Positions 35,126 through 42,833 of a stretch of 64,000 nucleotides of DNA are shown here, piece by piece. Below the pieces are notes generated by a model, which was not told the origin of the DNA, did not search any database, and worked only from the letters and a program-made list of their open reading frames with translations. The stretch is from Myroides sp. N17-2 (GTDB taxonomy: Bacteria > Bacteroidota > Bacteroidia > Flavobacteriales > Flavobacteriaceae): assembly GCF_002286775.1 (NCBI RefSeq), contig NZ_NSGJ01000004.1:1-64000 (forward strand). The letters run 5' to 3'. Every line of letters begins with the position of its first letter. Positions within the stretch are counted from its first letter, which is position 1. The translations under genes were made by a program, and so were the position numbers.

Positions 35126-35902
35126 ATGACTATTCAAGAAATCAATGTACAGATCGCTGAAGAAAGAAATGCTTTGCTTCAACACCCACTTTATAATAAG
35201 ATAAAGACGATACCAGACTTGTGTGCTTTTATGGAAGGGCATGTATATGCGGTTTGGGATTTTATGTCGTTACTTAAGGCATTACAACAGCAATTAACTT
35301 GTACAACGACTCCGTGGTTTGCATCTCCATATCCAGAGACACGTTATTTGATAAATGAAATAGTCTTGGCAGAGGAATCAGACTTGGCTTATGATGGTCA
35401 ACGCCTTAGTCACTTCGAAATGTATCTAGATGCAATGTTAACAGCTAATGCAGATACTACAAGTATCACAGCTTTAATCAACAATCTAAAAGGAGGTACA
35501 CCTATCTTCGAAGCAATTGCAAAAACAGATCTAGATACTGGAATTAAAGAATTTCTAGATTTTACATTTAAGACTATTGAGGATGGTAAAGCGCATGAGA
35601 TAGCAGCAGCATTTACTTTCGGACGTGAAGACTTAATTCCGTCAATGTTTACAGAGATTCTAAAAGGATTTCAACAAAACTTCCCTGAAACAGACTTAAC
35701 AAAATTAGTATATTACTTCGAACGCCATATCGAATTAGATGAAGATGAACATGGTCCAATGGCTATGAAGATGATTTCTGAGTTATGTGGAGAAGATAAT
35801 CAGAAGTGGAATGACGTAGTGGTAATCTCAAAACAAGCGCTAATAAAACGCTATAATTTGTGGAATTCTATCGAAAAGTTTATAGATAAGAATCAAATTT
35901 AA
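35126..35902 (+). CDS. DUF3050 family protein (heme-oxygenase-like fold)
   Basis: 258 aa, normal for DUF3050. Signature near the N terminus: LCAFMEGHVYAVWDFMSLLKAL, with a His and aromatic cluster. Later come YFERHIELDEDEHGPMAMKMI and TFGREDLIPSMF. The His and Glu/Asp pattern suits the helical heme-oxygenase-like/ferritin-like diiron fold to which the family has been related. Function unknown; a metal-dependent oxidase is possible. It sits 60 bp before a short-chain dehydrogenase gene on the same strand. Confidence 0.85.
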   Translation: MTIQEINVQIAEERNALLQHPLYNKIKTIPDLCAFMEGHVYAVWDFMSLLKALQQQLTCTTTPWFASPYPETRYLINEIVLAEESDLAYDGQRLSHFEMYLDAMLTANADTTSITALINNLKGGTPIFEAIAKTDLDTGIKEFLDFTFKTIEDGKAHEIAAAFTFGREDLIPSMFTEILKGFQQNFPETDLTKLVYYFERHIELDEDEHGPMAMKMISELCGEDNQKWNDVVVISKQALIKRYNLWNSIEKFIDKNQI

Positions 35903-35962
35903 CATTAGGGAAATACTAATTTCCTAATAAATTATATATCTTTACATTAAAGCATTAAAAAT

Positions 35963-36679
35963 ATGAAATTGAAAGGTAAAAACGCAATTATCACAGGAGG
36001 TGGAAGAGGATTAGGTAAGGCAACTGCAATCGCTTTTGCTCAAGAAGGGATAAACGTAGCTATTACTGGTAGAAACGAAAAAACATTGCAAGCTACAGTA
36101 GCAGAATTAGAAGCATTAGGAGTGAAAGCTACTTATGCAGCATTCGATGTTACAGATAAAGCAAAAGTAAAAACAGAGATAGCGAATATCATAAATACAT
36201 TAGGTGGAGTAGATATATTAGTCAATAATGCTGGTATATCAGAGTTCGGAAAGTTTACAGATATGTCTGCTGACCGTTGGGAAGAGATTTTACTAACTAA
36301 CGTAATGGGAGTATATAATGTGACTAGAGAAGTACTACCTCATCTCATCGACCAGAATGAAGGAGATATCTTTAACGTAGCTTCTACTGCTGGTCTAAAC
36401 GGGAATGCAACTACATCTGCTTATTCTGCTTCTAAATTTGCTGTGATCGGAATGTCTGAATCACTGATGAAAGAGGTTCGCAAGAATAATATCAGAGTAT
36501 GTACACTAACACCAAGTACTATCGCTTCAGATATGTCAATAGATTTAGGACTTACAGATGGTAATCCTGATCATATCTTACAACCTGAGGACTTCGCTGA
36601 GCTTATCGTAGCTACATTAAGATTACCTAGAAGAGCCATGGTTAAAACAGTATCCCTGTGGACAACCAATCCTCAATAA
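35963..36679 (+). CDS. Short-chain dehydrogenase/reductase (FabG-like)
   Basis: 238 aa, a classical SDR. The NADP(H)-binding TGGGRGLG is at 11-18, with a following Arg in TGRN that suggests NADP preference. NNAG is near 88, the catalytic Ser in VASTAGLNG, and Y-x-x-x-K in YSASKF near 153. 3-oxoacyl-ACP reductase is the most common annotation for such proteins. There are no fatty-acid genes beside it, so the substrate is open. A weak -7 box (TATCTTTA) lies at about 35937-35944. Confidence 0.88.
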   Translation: MKLKGKNAIITGGGRGLGKATAIAFAQEGINVAITGRNEKTLQATVAELEALGVKATYAAFDVTDKAKVKTEIANIINTLGGVDILVNNAGISEFGKFTDMSADRWEEILLTNVMGVYNVTREVLPHLIDQNEGDIFNVASTAGLNGNATTSAYSASKFAVIGMSESLMKEVRKNNIRVCTLTPSTIASDMSIDLGLTDGNPDHILQPEDFAELIVATLRLPRRAMVKTVSLWTTNPQ

Positions 36680-36733
36680 ATTAAGGGGAGAGACGTATGT
36701 CTAATTTCTTATTACTTATTATGATTACAACCT

Positions 36734-36760
36734 AAACTCGCTACTATGGCGAGTTTTTTA
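36734..36760 (+). terminator. Terminator of the SDR gene
   Basis: 8-bp perfect stem AAACTCGC with GCGAGTTT, 7-nt loop and a T run, about 55 bp after the stop. Confidence 0.85.
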
Positions 36761-36919
36761 TTTAAATACTATATGTGAATTCAAATAACAAGACAATATC
36801 AAATACCACATAAGAAACACTATTTCAAGTAATTATAAACATTAAATTAATATATTTGTTATTATCTATGTCCATATATTTATTAAATATATTTTTTGAA
36901 AATGAAACATTATTTTAAC

Positions 36920-36927
36920 TACTTTTG
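36920..36927 (+). promoter_or_regulatory. -7 box TACTTTTG of mtgA
   Basis: Exact consensus, 28 nt before ATG 36956. Confidence 0.7.
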
Positions 36928-36955
36928 CTCCGTTTTTTAAACTCCTTCTTTCGCT

Positions 36956-37681
36956 ATGATAAGAAAAATAACACGACTTATCTTTAAGTTTATACTAGCC
37001 TTTTTCATATTGAGTATCACCTCAGTAATCTTCTTTCGCTTTGTACCGATCCCTTATACTCCGTTAATGTTCATCAGATTATATGAACAGGTTAAGGACG
37101 ATAAACCGATGACACTAAAACATAGCTGGGTACCGATGGAAGACATCAGTACAAACTTACAAAAAGCAGTTATAACTAGTGAGGATGGGACTTTCATTCA
37201 ACACAATGGATTTGACTTTAAAGCCATAGAAAAGGCAATGAAGAATAACGAGAAAGGAAAGAAAATTAAAGGAGGTAGTACAATCTCTCAGCAGACCGCT
37301 AAGAATGTATTCTTATGGCCAGGTCGTAGTTATATCCGAAAAGGATTTGAGGCATACTTCACTGTCCTTATAGAACTTCTGTGGTCTAAAGAAAGAATAC
37401 TTGAAGTTTATCTGAATAGTATAGAGATGGGAGATGGTATCTATGGGGCACAGGCAGCAGCGCAACATTGGTATAATAAAGATGCTAAGAACTTATCTGC
37501 TAGAGAAGCAGCCGGTATTGCAGTAATCTTACCAAACCCACGTAGATACAAGGCTAATAATTCTGGTCCATACATCAATAAAAGAAAGAATACCATTACA
37601 AGATATATTAATGGTTTTGGTCCTCTTAAATTCAATGAGGACAAAGAAAACACTTCTAAAAAAGATAAAAAGGGAAAATAA
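36956..37681 (+). CDS. mtgA: Monofunctional biosynthetic peptidoglycan transglycosylase
   Basis: 241 aa, typical for MtgA. One N-terminal membrane helix (ILAFFILSITSVIFF), then a GT51 domain. Motifs are AVITSEDGTFIQHNGFD (catalytic Glu), GGSTISQQTAKNVFLWPGRS, KERILEVYLNSIEMGDGIYGAQAAA and YNKDAKNLSAREAAGIAVILPNP. A lysine-rich C-terminal tail follows. It polymerises lipid II glycan strands at the inner membrane, without a transpeptidase domain. Single gene with its own promoter. Confidence 0.95.
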   Translation: MIRKITRLIFKFILAFFILSITSVIFFRFVPIPYTPLMFIRLYEQVKDDKPMTLKHSWVPMEDISTNLQKAVITSEDGTFIQHNGFDFKAIEKAMKNNEKGKKIKGGSTISQQTAKNVFLWPGRSYIRKGFEAYFTVLIELLWSKERILEVYLNSIEMGDGIYGAQAAAQHWYNKDAKNLSAREAAGIAVILPNPRRYKANNSGPYINKRKNTITRYINGFGPLKFNEDKENTSKKDKKGK

Positions 37682-37721
37682 ATATTTTTGCTATTAATGC
37701 AACTGTCTTTATATTTTTTTA

Positions 37722-37729
37722 TACATTTG
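37722..37729 (+). promoter_or_regulatory. -7 box TACATTTG of the Ala/Lys-rich lipoprotein gene
   Basis: Exact consensus, 22 nt before ATG 37752, 40 bp after mtgA. Confidence 0.7.
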
Positions 37730-37751
37730 GTATGAACTAAAATAAATTACT

Positions 37752-38204
37752 ATGAAAAAAGTATTGTTATCATTCGCAGTTGTAGGATTATTATTCGCTA
37801 CATCATGTAAAGACAAAGTAGAGACAGAAGTTACTCCAGAAACTACTGAAGCAACAACTGAAACACCTGCTCCAGAAGCTACTACAGCTACTACAGAATT
37901 CGAAAAAGCTAAAGCTGATGCTGAAACTAAATTAGCTGATGCTAAAAAAGCTGTAGAAGAAGCAGTAAAAAAAGGAGACAAGAAAGCTGAAGAAGAAGCT
38001 AAAAAAGCTTTAGATGCGGCGCAAAAAACTTGGGATGACGCTAAAGCTAAAGTAGAAGAAGTAGCTACTAAAACAGGAAATGCAGTAGAGGAAGCTAAAG
38101 ATGCTACTGAAAAAAAGGTAGAAGAAGCTAAAGACGCTACTAAAAAGAAAGCAGAGGAAGTAAAAGGTAAAGCAGAAGCTATCTCTGAAATAATCAAAAA
38201 ATAG
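37752..38204 (+). CDS. Small Ala/Lys/Glu-rich helical lipoprotein
   Basis: 150 aa. Lipobox LLFATSC (Cys at 19), then a Thr/Glu/Pro-rich linker and ~95 residues built almost only of Ala, Lys and Glu (KKAVEEAVKKGDKKAEEEAK, VEEAKDATEKKVEEAKDATK). This would form one long amphipathic helix or coiled coil with 11-residue-type periodicity, like apolipoprotein or LEA-type repeats. It could tether the outer membrane to peptidoglycan (a Lpp-like role), but that is a guess. Single gene. Confidence 0.8.
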   Translation: MKKVLLSFAVVGLLFATSCKDKVETEVTPETTEATTETPAPEATTATTEFEKAKADAETKLADAKKAVEEAVKKGDKKAEEEAKKALDAAQKTWDDAKAKVEEVATKTGNAVEEAKDATEKKVEEAKDATKKKAEEVKGKAEAISEIIKK

Positions 38205-38222
38205 TATTTTAATTAATACACT

Positions 38223-38250
38223 AAGGAGTTCTTCGGAGCTCCTTTTTTTA
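38223..38250 (+). terminator. Terminator of the small lipoprotein gene
   Basis: Stem AAGGAG with CTCCTT around TTCTTCGGAG, then seven T, 19 bp after the stop. Confidence 0.8.
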
Positions 38251-38382
38251 TTCTTTTTTTTGAAAAAATATTGTTTTAGATATAAAGCTTCTCAATAGCC
38301 TTATAAATATAATCAATTATTATCCAGCACTTTCACACTCTTTTTTTTTGTATATTTACATTATAACAAAAAAACAAAAACT

Positions 38383-38856
38383 ATGAAAGCAAACATTGGG
38401 TTATCAGAAAAAGCACGTCAGTTTAATGCAGACGTATTAGCAAAATTATTAGCAGATGAATTTATTCTATATACTAAAACTAGAAATGCTCACTATAATG
38501 TAGAGGGGGTTGACTTCCACTCAAAACACTTATACTTTGAAGAATTGTATAATGAGTTGATCATTAATGTAGATGACATAGCTGAACGTATTAGAACACT
38601 AGGCCACTATGCACCTTCATCTCTAAAAGATTATCTAGCTTTAACTCATTTAACTGAAGAAAGAGCTACAAATAGCAATGACAGTAAATCTTGGATTAGT
38701 GAGCTATTAATTGATTACGAAACAATTATTATTTTTATCAGAGAGAATATCAATGCTATCGAGGAGTCAAATGACAAGAGTACAGCTGACTTCTTAATCG
38801 GACTGATGGAAGCACACGAGAAAACAGCATGGATGCTACGTGCTCACTTAAAATAA
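38383..38856 (+). CDS. dps: Dps-family ferritin-like DNA-protection protein
   Basis: 157 aa, normal for Dps. The ferroxidase motifs are in TRNAHYNVEGVDFHSKHLYF (the usual HWNV is HYNV here) and NVDDIAERIRTLG. The C-terminal helix is FLIGLMEAHEKTAWMLRAHL. Dps dodecamers oxidise and store iron, consume H2O2, and in some species coat DNA in stationary phase. The N-terminal tail (MKANIGLSEKARQ) is short with few lysines. A weak -7 box (TATATTTA) lies 30 nt upstream. Single gene. Confidence 0.95.
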   Translation: MKANIGLSEKARQFNADVLAKLLADEFILYTKTRNAHYNVEGVDFHSKHLYFEELYNELIINVDDIAERIRTLGHYAPSSLKDYLALTHLTEERATNSNDSKSWISELLIDYETIIIFIRENINAIEESNDKSTADFLIGLMEAHEKTAWMLRAHLK

Positions 38857-38881
38857 TAAGACATTCACATAATAAAATGAT

Positions 38882-38915
38882 AAAAGACTTGCCATTCTGA
38901 TGGCAAGTCTTTTAT
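38882..38915 (+). terminator. Terminator of dps
   Basis: Perfect 14-bp stem AAAAGACTTGCCAT with ATGGCAAGTCTTTT and a TCTG loop, followed by ATTTTAT. Confidence 0.93.
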
Positions 38916-38943
38916 TTTATACCTATTAAACAAATTATAAGAC

Positions 38944-39552
38944 ATGAAGAAACTTATCGCCATCGCATTCATTGCTTTTTTAGGTATAAGCTGTAATAAT
39001 ACACCGGCTAACGAGACAGACAAAGCTGTACTATTCCAAAAAAACCTTAATAAAGAATTTAGCGATACGAAAACTTCACCGCTTCCTAAAGATGCTATTA
39101 AGAAGTTTAAAGGTTTAGAATACTTCCCTATAAGTGACGATTTTGTTATACAAGGTAAATTAGAACGCACACCTGAGGAAAAGCCCTTTGAGATGCCTAC
39201 TACAACTGCGAGAAGACCAACCTATGTGAAATACGGAGTAATAACTTTCTCCTTAAAAGAAAAAGAGTATAAAGTAGATGTATTTCAAGATTTGACCGTC
39301 AGAGAGAAAGAAGAGTATGTTAATCACTTGTTCTTACCCTTTACAGATTTTACTTCAGGAGTTACTTCTTATGGTGGTGGTAGATATTTAGATTTACAGA
39401 TACCTGAAGGAGATAGTATCACGATTAACTTTAATCTAGCCTATAATCCATACTGTGTATATAATCCTAAGTTCTCATGTCCTATTCCACCAGAACAAAA
39501 CTTTATAGATGCCGAGATAAACGCAGGTGTAAAAGATTATAAATACGAATAA
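38944..39552 (+). CDS. DUF1684 lipoprotein
   Basis: 202 aa. Signal peptide with lipobox LGISC (Cys at 17). The DUF1684 signature is FLPFTDFTSGVTSYGGGRYL, then INFNLAYNPYCVYNPKFSCP and IPPEQNFIDAEINAGVKDY. The family occurs in many bacteria as a predicted secreted or lipid-anchored protein. The cysteine-containing NPYCVYN...SCPIPP block is its hallmark, but no reaction is known. Single gene 30 bp after the dps terminator. Confidence 0.9.
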   Translation: MKKLIAIAFIAFLGISCNNTPANETDKAVLFQKNLNKEFSDTKTSPLPKDAIKKFKGLEYFPISDDFVIQGKLERTPEEKPFEMPTTTARRPTYVKYGVITFSLKEKEYKVDVFQDLTVREKEEYVNHLFLPFTDFTSGVTSYGGGRYLDLQIPEGDSITINFNLAYNPYCVYNPKFSCPIPPEQNFIDAEINAGVKDYKYE

Positions 39553-39572
39553 TACCCAAAACCGATAAATAC

Positions 39573-39607
39573 AAAAAGGCGAATCAACTCATTGACTCGC
39601 CTTTTTT
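39573..39607. terminator. Bidirectional terminator
   Basis: 13-bp stem AAAGGCGAATCAA with TTGACTCGCCTTT (one A-C mismatch), loop CTCA, A's on the left and T's on the right. It lies between the convergent DUF1684 and prolyl oligopeptidase genes and serves both. Confidence 0.88.
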
Positions 39608-39627
39608 ATTATCTAGAATAAACTAGC

Positions 39628-41748
39628 TTATTTTAATTTCTTAATTCCCATATTATATAATGTGAACGCCTGTAAGTCTACGTGCTCTTGGATTTGTTGA
39701 GCAATAGATTTACCTGCACCATGTCCAGCATTTGTTTCGATACGAATAAGCATAGGGTTCTTACCTGTATTTTTAGCTTGTAACTCAGCTGCAAATTTAA
39801 AACTGTGCGCTGGTACAACTCTATCATCATGATCCCCTGTAGTCACCATAGTAGCAGGATATGCTACAGCTTTTACATTGTGTAATGGAGAGTAACCTTT
39901 TAAGTATTCGAACATTTCTTTGCTATCTTCAGATGTACCATAATCATACGCCCATCCTGCACCTGCTGTGAAAGTGTGATAACGAAGCATATCTAATACT
40001 CCTACTGCTGGTAAAGCTACTTTCATAAGATCAGGACGTTGCGTCATCGTAGCACCTACTAATAAACCTCCATTAGATCCTCCTTTAACTGCTAAGAAAT
40101 CAGATGAAGTATATTTGTTATCAATTAAGTACTGGCCTGCAGCAATAAAATCATCAAATACATTTTGTTTCTTCATTTGAGTACCAGCTACGTGCCACTC
40201 TTTACCATATTCACCACCACCTCTAAGGTTAGGTACAGCATATACTCCGCCATTCTCTAACCAAATAGCATTAGCAATGCTAAATGATGGAGTTAGACTA
40301 ACATTAAATCCTCCGTAAGCATAAAGCATAGTAGGGTTCTTTCCGTCTAACTTAAGTCCTTTCTTATGTGTGATAATCATCGGTACTTTAGTTCCATCTT
40401 TAGAAGTATAGAATACTTGTTTAGACTCATATTTAGAAGAATCAAACTTCACTTTAGGTTGTTCATATACTTTAGAAGTTCCACTTGCTGGATCAAAAGC
40501 ATAAATACTACCTGCTGTGATATAGTTAGTGAAAGAATAATAAATAGTAGTATCGTCTTTCTTACCACCAAAACCACTTACTGTTCCAATACCTGGCAAT
40601 TCAACTACTCTTACTTTCTTACCTGTATAATCATACTGCTCTACATAAGCTACAGCATCTTTTAAGTAATTAGCAAAAATATAACCAGCACCTGTAGTCG
40701 GTGTTAATACATTCTTAGTCTCTGCGATGAAGTCAGCCCAGTTAGCCTGTGCTGCATTTTTAGCATCTACAGATACTACTCTTGTATTAGGAGCTTTATA
40801 GTCAGTCACGATATATAACTTACCGTCTTTACTATCTAACACACCATTACTGCTATCGAAGTTATTAACTAATGTCACGATAGGGCTATTCGCTACTGAA
40901 AGATCTTTTAAGTAAAGTTCATTTCCATAAGTAGAATTAGCAGCAGTAATCACTAGATACTTATTATCAGCAGTTACTGATCCACCTACATAACGTCTTT
41001 TTTGATCTTTACCAAAGATAAGAGCATCCTCTTTTTGAGCTGTTCCTAACTTGTGGTAATATAACTTATGTTGATCTGTCTTAGCAGATAACTCACTTCC
41101 AGTAGGTTTATCATAACTAGAATAATAGAAACCATCATTACCAAACCAAGAAACACCACTAAACTTAACATCTACTAATGTATCTCCTATTACTTTCTTC
41201 GTCTCAGCATCTAATACGATCACTTTTCTCCAGTCACTACCACCTTCAGAGATTGCATAAGCTACTTTAGAACCATCTTCAGAGAAATCAACACTACCTA
41301 ATGAAGTAGTACCGTCTTTAGAGAATTGGTTAGGATCTAAAAATACTTCTTCTTTCCCTGCTGCATCCTTGCGATATAAAATAGATTGGTTTTGCAATCC
41401 GTCATTTTTAAAGAAGTAAGTATACTTACCTTCTTTAAAAGGAGCACCTATTTTCTCGTAGTTCCAAGCTTCTTCCATTTGCTTCTTTAGGTCCTCTCTA
41501 AAAGGTATCTGTCCTAAATAATCAAAAGTAACTTGGTTCTCAGCTTTTACCCAAGCTGCTGTTTCCTCAGATCTATCATCTTCTAACCATCTATATGGAT
41601 CAGCTACTTCTACACCGAAGTAAGTATCTTTTACATCACCCTTCTTTGTTTCAGGGTATTTTAAATCTACCACTACTTCTTCAGTAGCTCCTTGTTTACA
41701 AGAAACAATGACTGTAGCAACTAGTAAAGTCATAAGTGTTTTTTTCAT
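39628..41748 (-). CDS. Prolyl oligopeptidase (S9A), lipoprotein form
   Basis: 706 aa, typical for prolyl endopeptidase. The N-terminal lipobox TVIVSC suggests a lipid anchor in the periplasm or outer membrane. The N-terminal part has [28 protein letters not shown] and then the seven-bladed propeller. The catalytic domain has Ser in GGSNGGLL (~557), Asp in [13 protein letters not shown] (~640) and His in NAGHGAGK (~675). It cleaves short peptides after proline. Single gene; no other peptidase genes nearby. Confidence 0.95.
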   Translation of the reverse strand: MKKTLMTLLVATVIVSCKQGATEEVVVDLKYPETKKGDVKDTYFGVEVADPYRWLEDDRSEETAAWVKAENQVTFDYLGQIPFREDLKKQMEEAWNYEKIGAPFKEGKYTYFFKNDGLQNQSILYRKDAAGKEEVFLDPNQFSKDGTTSLGSVDFSEDGSKVAYAISEGGSDWRKVIVLDAETKKVIGDTLVDVKFSGVSWFGNDGFYYSSYDKPTGSELSAKTDQHKLYYHKLGTAQKEDALIFGKDQKRRYVGGSVTADNKYLVITAANSTYGNELYLKDLSVANSPIVTLVNNFDSSNGVLDSKDGKLYIVTDYKAPNTRVVSVDAKNAAQANWADFIAETKNVLTPTTGAGYIFANYLKDAVAYVEQYDYTGKKVRVVELPGIGTVSGFGGKKDDTTIYYSFTNYITAGSIYAFDPASGTSKVYEQPKVKFDSSKYESKQVFYTSKDGTKVPMIITHKKGLKLDGKNPTMLYAYGGFNVSLTPSFSIANAIWLENGGVYAVPNLRGGGEYGKEWHVAGTQMKKQNVFDDFIAAGQYLIDNKYTSSDFLAVKGGSNGGLLVGATMTQRPDLMKVALPAVGVLDMLRYHTFTAGAGWAYDYGTSEDSKEMFEYLKGYSPLHNVKAVAYPATMVTTGDHDDRVVPAHSFKFAAELQAKNTGKNPMLIRIETNAGHGAGKSIAQQIQEHVDLQAFTLYNMGIKKLK

Positions 41749-41802
41749 AAATGTTTAAGTTAGTTATTCTTACTTTAAATAATAAGATAGTAAATATATC
41801 TA

Positions 41803-41840
41803 TTAAAAAATAAAGAGCAAGGAGGAATCCCCCTTACTCT
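41803..41840 (-). terminator. Terminator of the metal-uptake operon
   Basis: Minus-strand AGAGTAAGGGGG (41840-41829) pairs with CCTCCTTGCTCT (41825-41814) with G-U pairs, loop ATT, followed by T-rich sequence. It lies 27 bp after the DUF4625 stop. Confidence 0.8.
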
Positions 41841-41866
41841 CTATTAATTAACATTATTTCCTACTA

Positions 41867-42400
41867 TTAATGCTTGTGTCCATGGTCATCATCCCCCTTA
41901 CCTGGGTCTACGATGTTCACTGTACGGTATTCCATAGCTTGATTACCTGCTTTATCTAACACCTTAACGACAAAGTGATATTCACCTCTTTTCGCGTCTT
42001 TATCAATTACAATTTCATGGTGGTGAATATGTGCATTGCGCTGTCCATAAATATCATCCCAACTATTTTTATATTTGAATGATTTGCGATGAGCATTCTC
42101 TGGATCTTCTTCATGATCGTGATCATGGTCATGATCTGCATCTTTAACAGCAGCACTATGTGTATGCGAATGTCCTTCAGCAGAATGTATATCTATATCA
42201 TAAGACCCTAAAGCTATATTATCTGATAAATCCATATCAAAATGAATACTCTCACCAGCCTCTAATTTAGCTCCTTCTACTGGTGCATTAAGTTTTATTA
42301 CAGGTTTCTCTGTATCCATATCTCCATCACTTTTAAGGCATGATGTGAATAATACACTACTTAATAATGATATGCTCAGTATATATTTTAATTGTTTCAT
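41867..42400 (-). CDS. His-rich DUF4625-like lipoprotein
   Basis: 177 aa. Lipobox VLFTSC (Cys at 21). An Ig-like DUF4625 domain (KPVIKLNAPVEGAKLEAGES, IHFDMDLSDN, GEYHFVVKVLDKAGN) is interrupted by a histidine- and aspartate-rich insert (HSHTHS, DHDHDHDHEED), and the protein ends DDDHGHKH. The His clusters suggest binding of zinc or another divalent metal. It is the last gene of an operon with a ZnuD-like TonB receptor, so it may hand metal to the receptor or store it at the cell surface. Confidence 0.85.
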   Translation of the reverse strand: MKQLKYILSISLLSSVLFTSCLKSDGDMDTEKPVIKLNAPVEGAKLEAGESIHFDMDLSDNIALGSYDIDIHSAEGHSHTHSAAVKDADHDHDHDHEEDPENAHRKSFKYKNSWDDIYGQRNAHIHHHEIVIDKDAKRGEYHFVVKVLDKAGNQAMEYRTVNIVDPGKGDDDHGHKH

Positions 42401-42508
42401 TTTCTTGAAATATTAAACTAGATTGTGCTGTACTAAAGACTATACACAATCTAGTGTTTTTAATAAATTGTCTTTGTTTCTTCCTCTTGCAAAATGAGTA
42501 TTGGGGTA

Positions 42509-42832
42509 CTAATTCGCTGGAGGTCCTCTTAACCAATAAAAGGGAAATAGACATTCTTTATAGCTGGCTACTACTTCGACTAATATTACATCATATAATC
42601 TCTCTACCCAGAACTCTACAGGACCGACTAGGTTCTCTATAGATGGAGAGAGTTTACAGAGATACTGCTCACAATAGTGAATAGTACTACTATCTACATA
42701 CTCTAACGTATTAGATTTCTGCCCAAAATGATGATCAATGATGACATAGTGAAGAGTATTGTTCAGTAATGGCACCAAAAACAGGGCGCACCATAATGAA
42801 CATACTATAGCACGTATGTTCTTATCTGTCAT
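42509..42832 (-). CDS. Small membrane-anchored His/Cys protein (paralogue of 45274-45648)
   Basis: 107 aa, starting 1 nt after the stop of the TonB receptor gene, so translationally coupled. One N-terminal hydrophobic segment (AIVCSLWCALFLVPLLNN), a His/Asp stretch (HYVIIDHHFG), a Cys pair (CEQYLC), and a C-terminal FPFYWLRGPPAN. The gene upstream of the receptor encodes a protein with the same plan, ending FFSLRAPPSLA. Similar small proteins with an L-R-x-P-P end occur next to metal transport genes in Bacteroidota, to my recollection. Function unknown. Confidence 0.7.
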   Translation of the reverse strand: MTDKNIRAIVCSLWCALFLVPLLNNTLHYVIIDHHFGQKSNTLEYVDSSTIHYCEQYLCKLSPSIENLVGPVEFWVERLYDVILVEVVASYKECLFPFYWLRGPPAN

Positions 42833-42833
42833 A

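Noticed and set aside
42357..42554. 65-codon minus-strand frame between the small His/Cys protein and the DUF4625 gene
   Set aside because: It overlaps both neighbouring genes in another frame and has no recognisable features.
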